A stretch of 64,000 nt of DNA from Paraburkholderia sp. BCC1884 (lineage in GTDB: Bacteria > Pseudomonadota > Gammaproteobacteria > Burkholderiales > Burkholderiaceae), in NCBI RefSeq assembly GCF_900996225.1, contig NZ_CAAJGL010000068.1, positions 1,240,001 through 1,304,000 on the forward strand. The letters are read 5' to 3'. A program made the position numbers and the translations under genes. This document shows, piece by piece, positions 35,646-44,316 of the stretch (its first letter is position 1; the number at the start of each line of letters is the position of its first letter). A model generated the notes under the pieces. That model was not told where the DNA came from, made no database searches, and was given only the letters and a program-made list of their open reading frames with translations.

Positions 35646-36230
35646 ATGGAACACATTGAAAAGAAACAGCACGCGGTTCAGGATTCTCCCATCCCTCTAG
35701 GCATCATTGCACCTGCAAGCGAGTACCGAGGGGCTGACGCACGACTCAGGGGGCCGGTCCTTGAGCAGATGGTCGAGTTTGACCCGGGTCAGTATGTGAA
35801 CGCCCGTCGCGCGGCATTCGATACTTTCGTGATGGTTGGCCCGCTGATGTCGATGATTGTGTTCTCTCCGCGCCTTGAGGATGCCTTGCTGAACTGGCTG
35901 GCGGACCCGACAGAGCCCGACGTGTGGAAAGCGATTGGCACCTGGAACAAGCATGGCGTGCTAGCTTCCCATCAATCGTTCGAGTTCTGGCTGCGTTCCC
36001 CGTCGATTTGCAGGTTCGATGCGATGGCATTGCGCAGCACCGGAGTGACCTTCGAGCCACTCTCCGACAATACGCTTTCCGCCAGATACCATAGTGTGAG
36101 ACGGTGCGGTATGCAGGCGGCGGCGATTGCGTCCGCACCTTTGTTTGAGCAGCAAGTCGCGCGCCTTTGTTCGGCGGTGTCGCGAAGGGTCGCGTGCTCA
36201 GCAAGCAAATCCGTCAAGGTTTCCCTTTGA
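35646..36230 (+). CDS. Orphan protein, plus-strand paralogue family, 194 aa
   Basis: The second and most divergent family member. The shared block is LNWLADPTEPDVWKAIGTWN, aligning with FIWLADASDDDVWRAIDNM of the neighbour at 34729. The start at 35646 (MEHIEKKQHAVQD) has AAGGA seven bases upstream; the frame extends further left without support. The N-terminus is charged and the C-terminus Ser/Val-rich and basic. It follows the first paralogue after 254 bases that hold no other gene. Function unknown. Confidence 0.55.
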   Translation: MEHIEKKQHAVQDSPIPLGIIAPASEYRGADARLRGPVLEQMVEFDPGQYVNARRAAFDTFVMVGPLMSMIVFSPRLEDALLNWLADPTEPDVWKAIGTWNKHGVLASHQSFEFWLRSPSICRFDAMALRSTGVTFEPLSDNTLSARYHSVRRCGMQAAAIASAPLFEQQVARLCSAVSRRVACSASKSVKVSL

Positions 36231-36276
36231 CCGCCACTGCTGACCGCGTCCGCGAGTTCGGGCGACGTGTGTTTCA

Positions 36277-36420
36277 TCATCCAGAAAATGACGTCCGGGA
36301 CAACGGGTAGAATTCCCTGGTCGTGCACCAATACCGGTCCATATCCTCGATTAAACCGAGGGCAGCCGTGAGAGCGGCTTCGAGCGCCTCTGGTTGATTT
36401 AGATTGTTACTTGTGTTCAT
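36277..36420 (-). CDS. Possible small protein, 47 aa
   Basis: From the ATG at 36420 the frame reads MNTSNNLNQPEALEAALTA, then ALGLIEDMDRYW, an amphipathic helix. There is no strong ribosome site. It overlaps the end of another small minus-strand frame (36407-36661), compatible with a coupled pair. Tentative. Confidence 0.3.
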   Translation of the reverse strand: MNTSNNLNQPEALEAALTAALGLIEDMDRYWCTTREFYPLSRTSFSG

Positions 36421-36661
36421 TCGGGTCAACCTGTTTGCGTTGGAAAAATTGCTGTGCAAACATGTAGAGCCAAGTTTTATTCAAGTTTGCCTTGCAGGCA
36501 TAAACGGCCAGTCGGCCATTCTGAGCCAATAGACAGGCTGCCAACAATCGTCGACCATCGACTCCTGCATTTGACTGCTGGCAGAGGACGAGGTGAAACT
36601 GGCAGACGGTCGCAAGACATAGCCAAGCCTCGATAGAGTCGGGAGAGATAAACGTTGCCAA
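36407..36661 (-). CDS. Possible small helical protein, 84 aa
   Basis: A TTG-initiated frame. The sequence is strongly helical with protein-like patterning (SPDSIEAWLCLATVCQFHLV, LLAACLLAQNGRLAVYA). It is rich in Leu, Ala and Cys and may be membrane-associated. No family recognised, no clear ribosome site. The following 314 bases to 36975 hold nothing that I can support. Confidence 0.35.
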   Translation of the reverse strand: MATFISPDSIEAWLCLATVCQFHLVLCQQSNAGVDGRRLLAACLLAQNGRLAVYACKANLNKTWLYMFAQQFFQRKQVDPNEHK

Positions 36662-36975
36662 TGCAGTCTTTCTTCGATGCCCGTCAGCCGTTGCGCCGCC
36701 GCAGACCGCGCGTTTGCCAGTGGCGATGAGTGCGTGATCAATTTTCCGGATGGCGCATGGCCATGTGACGTTGCGATTGTCGAGATCGCTCGCCGTATGT
36801 CATTCGCCATGCAGCGCTCCGACACCTGTCGAGTGCGAACGAGAGGAGAGGCCGACAACGCTCTCAACTATCAATGCCACGCTTATGCGTAGTGTCCGGC
36901 GAACGTGATGTGTCGCGTGGCCCGTCTGGTTTTATCCGCGACGGGCCCGAAAAACTCGACCTTCATACCGTGTCG

Positions 36976-37578
36976 TTAATCATCCTCGCTGTCATCTACA
37001 TCGAAGGGCCGGTCGATAATGAATGCGTGGCTGGTTACTATAGCTTCCCGCATCAACTCAGTCATAAATGGACGACCTTCCTTTGCAGCAAGCTGCGCCT
37101 CGACGAGTTCAAGCGCAGCATCTGGTCCCCTCTCTTTGTCTGCAATCACGTCCTTAGCCAGTCGAGCCTGGCCTCGAGAGCGAAGTTGCAGGACCAGATA
37201 TTCAAGTGGATTTGCGAAGACCGCTTGCCGTTTGTCGGCAGGCACTGCAAGTAGGATTTCAGCGTTCATCTCGTCTCGGTGGCGGAGCTCAAGCATAAAG
37301 TCAATCCGGTCGACAAGAATGTCGTACGCATTTTCCTCAACGAAAGAAAGAGTGTCTTTGAAGCCTGGAGCATGATTCTCCAGTGCGCGTAAAACGGTCG
37401 CGCGATCCAGCGCGCGCCAGAATACGGGTTGCGGCTTGTACGATGCCTCGAGCGCGAACTGCACCAGACGAGGATTGATGAAGTAAGCAGGAATTTCGCA
37501 ACGCTTCAGGTAGGAAACTACGTCGTTGATTACAGACTGTTGAATTTCAGACGGTTGGTTCACGTTTCTATGTTCCAC
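36976..37578 (-). CDS. Hypothetical soluble helical protein, 200 aa
   Basis: No family recognised. Nearly all helical with balanced charge (NDVVSYLKRCEIPAYFINPR, FVEENAYDILVDRIDFMLEL) and a very acidic tail ending DDSEDD. No membrane segment. The frame begins at a GTG (37578); a second GTG at 37563 has a GGAAC-like site eight bases upstream and may be the true start. It lies between members of the two orphan families and may belong to the same functional group, which is inference from position. Confidence 0.6.
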   Translation of the reverse strand: MEHRNVNQPSEIQQSVINDVVSYLKRCEIPAYFINPRLVQFALEASYKPQPVFWRALDRATVLRALENHAPGFKDTLSFVEENAYDILVDRIDFMLELRHRDEMNAEILLAVPADKRQAVFANPLEYLVLQLRSRGQARLAKDVIADKERGPDAALELVEAQLAAKEGRPFMTELMREAIVTSHAFIIDRPFDVDDSEDD

Positions 37579-37853
37579 AAGGATAATTGTCTGCTCGACA
37601 TGTCCACGTGTGACATGTCCTTGCTGTTAGTGGTCAGTGTTCTCGACGACGGGATACGAAGTACACGACGGGGACGTTTGATAAGACGCTGTTTTTTGAG
37701 GGGCGGCGACGCGGGAAGCGAAAGGTTGGCCGGCGCATCTATTCTCTCGAGAGAGTAGAAACTTCATCGATTTGCGAAAGGAGCGAATCGAGAGGGTTTG
37801 TCCTGCCGCTGAAGATTCCGATAGCTCCCGTATCCGTATGCCGATTCTCAAGG

Positions 37854-38456
37854 TCAGGCTGCCGAAGCGATTTCCAGGAAAGAAGTCTTGGGGGTCGTCA
37901 GGTCGACCACTTCAAAAACGCCGATATGGCTCGCCTCCGCCGCTACCTTTTGCCATGCCTTTACCTCCTCTTGGGTCAAAGGATTGTGGTCGTCTTCGAT
38001 GCCGTTTGTGACCATCATGCTTTCATTGAGGTCGTCAGAGAAGTAATACTGCGACACGACCGACTCGTCATCGAAAATCCAGAGAACGTCAAGGGTGTCG
38101 TAGAGGCTCACGTCAGCCCAGTGCGGAGCCATATGCGTAAGGGCTACTGCGCCGCCGGCGAGCATAAGACACGCTATGCGTGCACCGTCCGGGCTAGGAT
38201 GAACTTGGCTGTAGATATCCGGGTTCTCGTGGTCAATCGCGTTGGAGTTGTGGCCGCGAAGTCGGATGGCGACGATGTTCTCGCCAGAGATTTTTGCTGC
38301 GTTCTCAAGTACGTCATCGGCTGCCAAAACGTAGGCAGAAAGAGCAGGGCGCGCATCTGCGTCGTCGCAGATTGTCTGTAGAGCCTGCGAATTAAAATCT
38401 TCAATGTCGAATTCGAGTGCGGCAGACCGAGAACTGTTGTAGCGATGATTTGACAT
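37854..38456 (-). CDS. Orphan protein, minus-strand paralogue family, 200 aa
   Basis: Paralogue of the protein at 33573-34133. Matching segments are PDGARIACLMLAGGAVALTH against PDGTALECVMMARERIALSG, and LDVLWIFDDESVVSQYYFSD against LYVLWDFDDMWAFSDYRFND. The start at 38456 (MSNHRYNSSRSAALEFD) is preferred because residues upstream are basic and unlike the family. No ribosome site precedes it, but TTTTATACG ends seven bases upstream. If that element is a -10 box, the message would be leaderless. Function unknown. Confidence 0.6.
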   Translation of the reverse strand: MSNHRYNSSRSAALEFDIEDFNSQALQTICDDADARPALSAYVLAADDVLENAAKISGENIVAIRLRGHNSNAIDHENPDIYSQVHPSPDGARIACLMLAGGAVALTHMAPHWADVSLYDTLDVLWIFDDESVVSQYYFSDDLNESMMVTNGIEDDHNPLTQEEVKAWQKVAAEASHIGVFEVVDLTTPKTSFLEIASAA

Positions 38457-39349
38457 GTCAATGCGTATAAAAATAACCCGGCTGATATTCAGGCCGAAGT
38501 AAGGAATGGGTGGGGAGGCGGGGCGTCTACAAAGTGCGTCGCGCCGTTGCATTGGAAACCATATTAATGAGTTATTTTCTATTCGACAATGGGTTTTGCA
38601 AAATATTCTCTGCTTGTCGGTATAAATAGTTAATCGTCGAATGATTTTGCTGATAAATCAATAATTAAGCGAAAGTTACTTGCAGGGTTTTGACGCAACT
38701 TGGATTCGCTGATTTGCAGTATTACAGCTGGCGCTGTGCACGTCGGCGGGTCCGCGAGGCGAGGGACGCGGGTATGTTGCCGAGAAACGGACCGTACTTG
38801 GGACGAGACGCGGCTGCGGCTATCTGCTTTAAAGTACAGATCAGGCAATGTGCTGTTCGATTATTCTCAACCAAACGTCATTGAAGCCTTTTGCTTAGCG
38901 TAAGTGTGAGAGGCAAGGCACTGGTTGAGCCGAGTGCGCCTACCCACAGGCACGTTCTCAGTGTGACGCAAAGCGTTTGAGCAAAGTCCGTGGCCGGGGG
39001 GGGCTGCGAATGATCAGCCCTTTTGGTGACTATTTATACGTGCCAGAACAAATAAAAATTTTCACTTCTCAGAAAATAAATTTCTGTATTGGAATCAAGA
39101 TATTGGAATCGATTTTTATACCGATTTAAGAATTTATACGTCGGAGAGTTGTTATATCTTTCGCAGTCGGTATGATTCTGGAAATTCTTGATTTAAGCGT
39201 GAATTTGAGGTCGGCAGGTCACTTGGCGACTTCTCCCTGGCTTCGTTTGCTGAAACTACTGGGTAAGCGGACTCAATCGCTTTCACTTAAGAATGACACG
39301 TATAAATCCGCCCTGCGCTTGTAGCGGGGCCAACCAAATAGGATGTGTT
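38457..39349. other. AT-rich intergenic region with TTTATACG octamers
   Basis: Nearly 900 bases without a supportable gene, notably AT-rich at 38560-38660 and 39040-39190. The octamer TTTATACG (or complement) occurs at 38464-38471, 39033-39040, 39133-39140 and 39299-39306, with near matches CGGTATAAA at 38618 and TTTATACCG at 39115. These lie upstream of the divergent genes starting at 38456 and 39350, so the region probably contains their promoters and a shared regulatory site. Confidence 0.45.
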
Positions 39350-40006
39350 ATGGAAAACGTTTTGATTGATGATTCGATGTTCAGGATTTGCGAGATTGCT
39401 TCAATTGCGACCGCGAAGGATTTTGCACCGTACGGCAAGTCGGCTGCAAAACTGCGCCCCTTAACGCCAGTCTTGACTGCGAACTGCGAACTGGACCTGC
39501 TAAAAAAATATGCCCGATACGATGGCGCAGGCTGCTTTGGTTTCGGCTGCATTCATGTTGATGACTGCCCTTTGCTGACCATGCGCCTGCAGGTTGGGGC
39601 TATGCAAATTTATTGGTTGGCGGACACGAGCGACCCGGAGGTTTGGAGAACGATAGACTTTTGGAAGAAAGTTGGGCAGGCAGGCTTTGCGCTGGCTCAA
39701 GGCAGCAACGTAGCATTCTTTTCGTGGGACATGCGGAGTCCGCAGACTGGCATGACTGTCGAACAGTTCCGCGGGGAGTGCGGTAAGGACCGGGCGTGGC
39801 AATTCATTCAGCGCGCTGCGCCACTTGCCGGAAGCGGTCGAATTCAACTCCATGCAACGACGGATATACCGGGCGTTCGTCTAGAACACGTTCTGGTGAA
39901 CATCCTGATGACTGAACGGCTCGAAAAAGTTGCGAAGGAGCGCTCGCTGGGACAGCTTGCGAATATGTCGGCGTTTTGGCACCCGACCAACGCTTCCGTT
40001 CACTAA
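39350..40006 (+). CDS. Orphan protein, plus-strand paralogue family, 218 aa
   Basis: The third family member, most like the one at 34729-35391. The two share an N-terminal block (GAGCFGFGCIHVDDCPLLTM against GAGSFRMGAMEFDDCVIVTA), the central IYWLADTSDPEVWRTIDFW block and a C-terminal block (IPGVRLEHVLVNILMTERLE against IPGVSLKVTRVNLLLTKRLK). The ATG at 39350 has AGGAT upstream at the right distance. Predicted soluble, alpha/beta. No known function. A CGTATAAA octamer lies about 45 bases upstream. Confidence 0.65.
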   Translation: MENVLIDDSMFRICEIASIATAKDFAPYGKSAAKLRPLTPVLTANCELDLLKKYARYDGAGCFGFGCIHVDDCPLLTMRLQVGAMQIYWLADTSDPEVWRTIDFWKKVGQAGFALAQGSNVAFFSWDMRSPQTGMTVEQFRGECGKDRAWQFIQRAAPLAGSGRIQLHATTDIPGVRLEHVLVNILMTERLEKVAKERSLGQLANMSAFWHPTNASVH

Positions 40007-40395
40007 TATGGCGGGTTCGTAAGTCGGCAAGCTGCGGCGCTCTTGTCCGTGCGGGGTGCAGATGGGATACAGCCATCAGCAATTGAGGTTCGACTTCGGC
40101 CCACTTCTGGAGGCAGACATCTTTGGGAAAAGCAGAGTTCCGATGATTTGATGCCTACTGCGCACAGTTCTTCGTAATCGCATCCTCCTTGCGTAGGTGA
40201 GCGAGACGTGCAAGTCCACGGCATCTGGTTGCTGACAGCTTGTTTGCATGAGCCTGCCTTTCGTCCCTTATACCCTCAGCTCAGAATACCTGCGTACGCG
40301 CCACTTTCGACTCTGAGCCAACCGTGCTTGCCGCGGGTAGCGCCGAGATTTGTCTGGGACCAGCCACATCCGCCGCTGTAGTCCCGAATCATCAG

Positions 40396-40572
40396 AAGTA
40401 GAGCTCCGTGACACGGGCAACCGTGTCAGTACCCGGCAGACGCTCGGTCGATTTCTGTCCATGGCAGCCGATCGCCCCCGCTGCGGAAGCATGCGAACCC
40501 CAGCCCGTGGCAATGCGTATTTCACCGCACCGACGGTCGACGATTGGTCCGGGCCAATCAGGATCAGTCCTG
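40396..40572 (-). repeat. Degenerate repeat family, copy C
   Basis: The minus strand reads GLILIGPDQSSTVGAVKYA, shifts frame, then ATGWGSHASAAGAIGCHGQK, STERLPGTDTVARVTELYF and a stop. This matches copy A (4704-4860) over about 160 bases, and its end (GAGCTCTACTTCTG) continues into copy B at 16834-16850. The frame break shows it is inactive. The rest of the 40007-40731 gap holds nothing else that I can support. Confidence 0.6.
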
Positions 40573-40731
40573 ACACTTATGGTGAACCACTTTGCTTGGA
40601 GCAGTTGTCTGTGTGAGGAGTAAGCGACCCCGGACAGCATTCTCGTGCCGTCCGGGCTGCGCGGTGGTTTTCTGACAAACTTCAGTTGCGTGATAATGAC
40701 GCGGCCGCTTTCGCGGACGGGCGACGCCTGC

Positions 40732-41868
40732 TCAAAAAGGCGCCTTGGGCATGCCGTATTCATCCCATGAGCCGTTCTCGTCTTGCGCTTTGTTGGCAGT
40801 CGCCCTAGGAAGAGGGGACAGTTGCTCAATACGGTGATGACTGGCCGGTGACAAACGTCGTTTGACGGACAAACCCTCGCCGACAGCAAGTTTAGCGTCC
40901 TCGTTTCTTGCCTCTTCAAACCGGAGGCGGGCGGCTTCTACAAGGTTCCACTTGTACTCGACTAACAGCACATGGTCCTCGAAGACGTACAAGACCGGCA
41001 GCCGGCTCCTGAGTCGACGAAAAAATTGTTCGTGACGTACCAGTGGCAGCACCAGACGCCCGCCGGCGAACGACTCAGCTGTCTCAATAGTGCCGTCTTG
41101 TGCCTCGCTGAGTAGGCATACACACTCGTCCTGCCACACGAGGTTGTAGTCGGTAGCGCCCTGTGGAGCAGCCACCACGAGACTTACGCTCTCGCTCGTC
41201 AAATTGAATACACCAAAGGGCCAATGCTTCGAATCCAGGACATAACCCGCATTGTTACCTGCCGCGCGGACTTGCGGGAGGTCGAATTCTGACCATCCAT
41301 CCAAGCTAAACCGCTCATGGGGGGCCGTTTCATAGCGCGAGCGGAGAGCGTGTCGGCGTAAGCGGTCGTATAGGACCGCGACTTCAATAGGCAGCGGAGC
41401 CATCCATTCCTTATCGACATCTATTTGCCGCGGAAACTGCAGTTCAGAAAACGTCTCCTTGAGGTCGGCACGGGTGTCCACGGGATATCCCCGATTAAGC
41501 GTTTGCGCATATGCACTCGCAGCCGTCATTCGCGTACAGAAATGCGTCAGCTTCGCTCGGAACGACTCCATGGTCCCTTGTTTTCCTAACTGACTCACTA
41601 CCTCCGGAAAGTCATCGAAGAGCCATTGCGCGATTATTCTGGAATCGAGATTTTCGTAGAACGCAGGCCCTCCCTCATGGATGCAAATCAGGTCTTTCGC
41701 CACCTTAAGTGCCCATCCTTCCGCGTCCTCCATTATCTCCACCATATAGTTGCGCGAAACTGGTGGTTCATAGTCGAGTTCGTCGTTTAGATTATGCTCG
41801 GTGTCGCTGTCCAATTCTTCATCGTTAGAAAGGTCGCCGTCATTTTTTTGCATTGCAGAAGTGCCCAT
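40732..41868 (-). CDS. Orphan protein carrying the minus-strand paralogue domain, 378 aa
   Basis: The N-terminal 60 residues are acidic and probably disordered (NDEELDSDTEHNLNDELDYE). The middle is helical with no known motif. The region from about 250 to 325 aligns by eye with the two smaller orphan proteins at 33573 and 37854: AQDGTIETAESFAGGRLVLP, then LPVLYVFEDHVLLVEYKWN. It looks like a longer, fused member of that family. The tail is Ser/Asn/Asp-rich. No enzyme motif, signal peptide or membrane segment seen. It sits alone near the right edge of the island. Confidence 0.65.
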   Translation of the reverse strand: MGTSAMQKNDGDLSNDEELDSDTEHNLNDELDYEPPVSRNYMVEIMEDAEGWALKVAKDLICIHEGGPAFYENLDSRIIAQWLFDDFPEVVSQLGKQGTMESFRAKLTHFCTRMTAASAYAQTLNRGYPVDTRADLKETFSELQFPRQIDVDKEWMAPLPIEVAVLYDRLRRHALRSRYETAPHERFSLDGWSEFDLPQVRAAGNNAGYVLDSKHWPFGVFNLTSESVSLVVAAPQGATDYNLVWQDECVCLLSEAQDGTIETAESFAGGRLVLPLVRHEQFFRRLRSRLPVLYVFEDHVLLVEYKWNLVEAARLRFEEARNEDAKLAVGEGLSVKRRLSPASHHRIEQLSPLPRATANKAQDENGSWDEYGMPKAPF

Positions 41869-42149
41869 ATTTTAAGTTTCCTGTTTTAAGAAAGATGTGT
41901 AGGGCCGTAGTTTTATCCGCAGACAGTTGCCGCTTGGCTTTGCGAGGTAGTGGCCAGTCTCGGTCAAGCTGACGCGCCGCTAGACTAGTTCTGCCCCGCA
42001 TCAGTTGCGACGGATGGGTTGGCCTGAAGAGGCGTCGTGCGGAGTCACGCTCAGGTGTACCAAGTGGCTCAGCCGGAATCTCGATGGGAGCGGGTTTTGT
42101 GTGGGCAGGAGGGAGGTGGCGAGGTCAGATTTGTTTGCGATTTGTTTTG

Positions 42150-42359
42150 ACGAAACCAGTTTTCTTTGTCACGAATATCGACTTGAGGTCCATTGCATTA
42201 GGCTTTGCGCGTGAGTTGCCTCGTCGCTGTTTGCACCACGTCCGAAGGAGCAGAACTTTACGAGCGATTGCAGGCCGCTCTACCAAACTGAGCTTTTCTG
42301 CGTTCCCTCGGAATTTCCAGAGAATCAATGGGTTAACGCCAGGTCAGATTCCTTTGTAG
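42150..42359 (+). pseudogene. Fragment resembling an AraC-family DNA-binding domain end
   Basis: The frame ending at 42359 finishes with KLSFSAFPRNFQRINGLTPGQ, which fits the second helix-turn-helix of AraC regulators (consensus of the type SxSAFSRAFKRWTGxSPxQ). The upstream part of the frame is not AraC-like, so only the 3' end of a gene seems to remain. The rest of 41869-42557 shows no gene. Confidence 0.4.
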
Positions 42360-42557
42360 TCGAGGTGGCGCGCTCGTTAGGGCCCACGGAGCAGATTTAT
42401 TTGTCGAAAACGGCCAAATTAGATTTGTTTTTACCGCATCAGGTTTCGAATGAGCGTGACCAATGTGTGACATCGTAGGACGGATGCGGCGCACCATGTT
42501 TCGTACCGGCATGAAATGTCGATGTCGCGCCCGCTGCGAATGGCGGCGCCACAAACA

Positions 42558-42587
42558 ACAACGGCGCGCCAGGGGGCGCGCCGTTGT
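42558..42587. terminator. GC-rich hairpin after the MHS transporter gene
   Basis: A perfect 13-bp stem (ACAACGGCGCGCC, loop AGGG, then its complement) lies about 30 bases beyond the stop of the minus-strand transporter gene. On that strand it is followed by TGTTGTTTGTGG, a poor but T-containing tail. Likely terminator, and roughly where the regular GC-rich chromosome begins. Confidence 0.6.
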
Positions 42588-42617
42588 GAACAGATACCGC
42601 TTTACAAAACCACGCAA

Positions 42618-43919
42618 TCAGTGCGTCTGCGGCGCGTCTTTAATGAAAAACGTGGTCAACGCGCCGAGCACGCAGATCACGCCGACATACATGGGCGCGG
42701 CCATCGGATTGGACTTCATCATCAGCGACACGGCGATCGGCGTGAGGCCGCCGAAAATGGCATACGCGACGTTATACGAGAACGAGATGCCCGAGAACCG
42801 CACGACCGGCGGGAAGCCCTTGACCATCACGAACGGAATCGCACCGATCACGCCGACGAACAGGCCCGCTACCGCATACATCGGCACCAGTGCGGACGTG
42901 TCGACGGCGAGTTGCTGGAACATGTAGTAGTACGTCACCGCCAGCGCAAGGCCGCCGATGAAAATGGTCCGCCCCGCGCCGATGCGGCCGGCGATCGAGC
43001 CCGCCATCACGCAGCCGATGGTCAGGCACAGCGTCGCCACGCAGTTCGCCAGCAGAGCGGTAGCCGGTGCGATATGAAACTGCTTTTGCAGCAGCGTCGG
43101 CGTCATCAGGATCACCACGACGATCGCGGCCGACAGCATCCACGTGAGCAGCATCGACACGATCACGGCGCGGCCGTGGTCGCGCAGCACGGCCTTGAGC
43201 GGCACTTCGGCGGCAATTGCCTTGCGCTGCTTGAGTTCGGCGAACACCGGCGTTTCATGCAGCCAGCGGCGCAGATAGACCGAAAACATGCCGAATACGC
43301 CGCCCACGAGGAACGGAATGCGCCAGGCAAAGGAAGCGATTTCAGCCGGTGCGAAGTTGCGATTCACCGCGGAGGCGATCAGCGAGCCGAGCAGGATGCC
43401 GGCCGTCAGGCCCGCGGTCAGCGTGCCGCACGCATAGCCGATGTGCCGCTGCGGCACGTGCTCGGAGACGAACACCCACGCGCCCGGCACTTCGCCGCCG
43501 ACCGCCGCGCCCTGCATCACGCGGAACAGCAGGAGCAGAACCGGCGCCATCACGCCGATGCTGGCGTAGGTGGGCAGCAGGCCCATCATCAGCGTCGGCA
43601 CGGACATCAGCAACACGCTTAGCGTGAACATGCGCTTGCGGCCGAACAGGTCGCCGAAGTGCGCCATGATGATGCCGCCGAGCGGCCGCGCCAGATAGCC
43701 GGCAGCGAAGATGCCGAAGGTCTGCACCTGACGCAGCCATTCCGGCATGGCGGCGGGGAAGAACAACTGGCCGATCACCGGCGCGAAGAACACGAAAATG
43801 ATGAAGTCGTAAAACTCGAGCGCCCCGCCGAGGGCGGCGAGACCGAGCGTCTTGTAATCGCTGCGCCCAAGAGGGCGTGGGGTGACAGCCTGCGCTCCAC
43901 CCAGATTTGTCGCTTGCAT
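42618..43919 (-). CDS. MFS transporter, metabolite:H+ symporter (MHS) family, 433 aa
   Basis: Twelve membrane helices are visible. The MHS pattern near the start (LGGALEFYDFIIFVFFAPVI) and the loop 2-3 motif (GGIIMAHFGDLFGRKRMF) place it with symporters for small carboxylates and related compounds. The start at 43919 (MQATNLGGAQ) gives the usual short N-terminal tail; the frame runs 26 residues further upstream. The substrate cannot be read. Its closeness to the hydroxyproline cluster makes hydroxyproline or proline uptake possible, an inference from position. Confidence 0.88.
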   Translation of the reverse strand: MQATNLGGAQAVTPRPLGRSDYKTLGLAALGGALEFYDFIIFVFFAPVIGQLFFPAAMPEWLRQVQTFGIFAAGYLARPLGGIIMAHFGDLFGRKRMFTLSVLLMSVPTLMMGLLPTYASIGVMAPVLLLLFRVMQGAAVGGEVPGAWVFVSEHVPQRHIGYACGTLTAGLTAGILLGSLIASAVNRNFAPAEIASFAWRIPFLVGGVFGMFSVYLRRWLHETPVFAELKQRKAIAAEVPLKAVLRDHGRAVIVSMLLTWMLSAAIVVVILMTPTLLQKQFHIAPATALLANCVATLCLTIGCVMAGSIAGRIGAGRTIFIGGLALAVTYYYMFQQLAVDTSALVPMYAVAGLFVGVIGAIPFVMVKGFPPVVRFSGISFSYNVAYAIFGGLTPIAVSLMMKSNPMAAPMYVGVICVLGALTTFFIKDAPQTH

Positions 43920-44316
43920 TGCTTCTGTCTTTTCTTGAATTGGGAGCCACACGTAGCGCGTGGAAATACGGCGGTCGTCGGGCGAGAAGTGTGGCAAGCG
44001 CTGGGTAGAGCACGGGACACCGGCGCGCCGCCCGGATAGGGCTTGCGCGATGACGACTGGGGCCAGGCCGGCATTTTACAGGATGAAAGCCGCTCACTTC
44101 GGGAAGTGCTTAATTAGATTGGAAAAAGTTTCCCCGACACGCTATTTTTGATGACGACGCGGGCCGTGTGCTGGGATCGGTCCTAACCGAATACGAGAAG
44201 GCGCCGCAAGTGCTGTCAGTGTGAGGCGAGGGTCTCGTAAATTAGGATTGCTCCTATGGGAGGGAGCGGGTGCGCCTTTGAGAATCGCGTCCGAGTTATC
44301 ACCCAAGAGTCATCCC

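Noticed and set aside
42516..43622. A 368-residue open frame antisense to the MHS transporter
   Set aside because: It is His/Arg/Gln-rich with no domain, and its frame is held open by the GC-rich codon bias of the true gene on the other strand.
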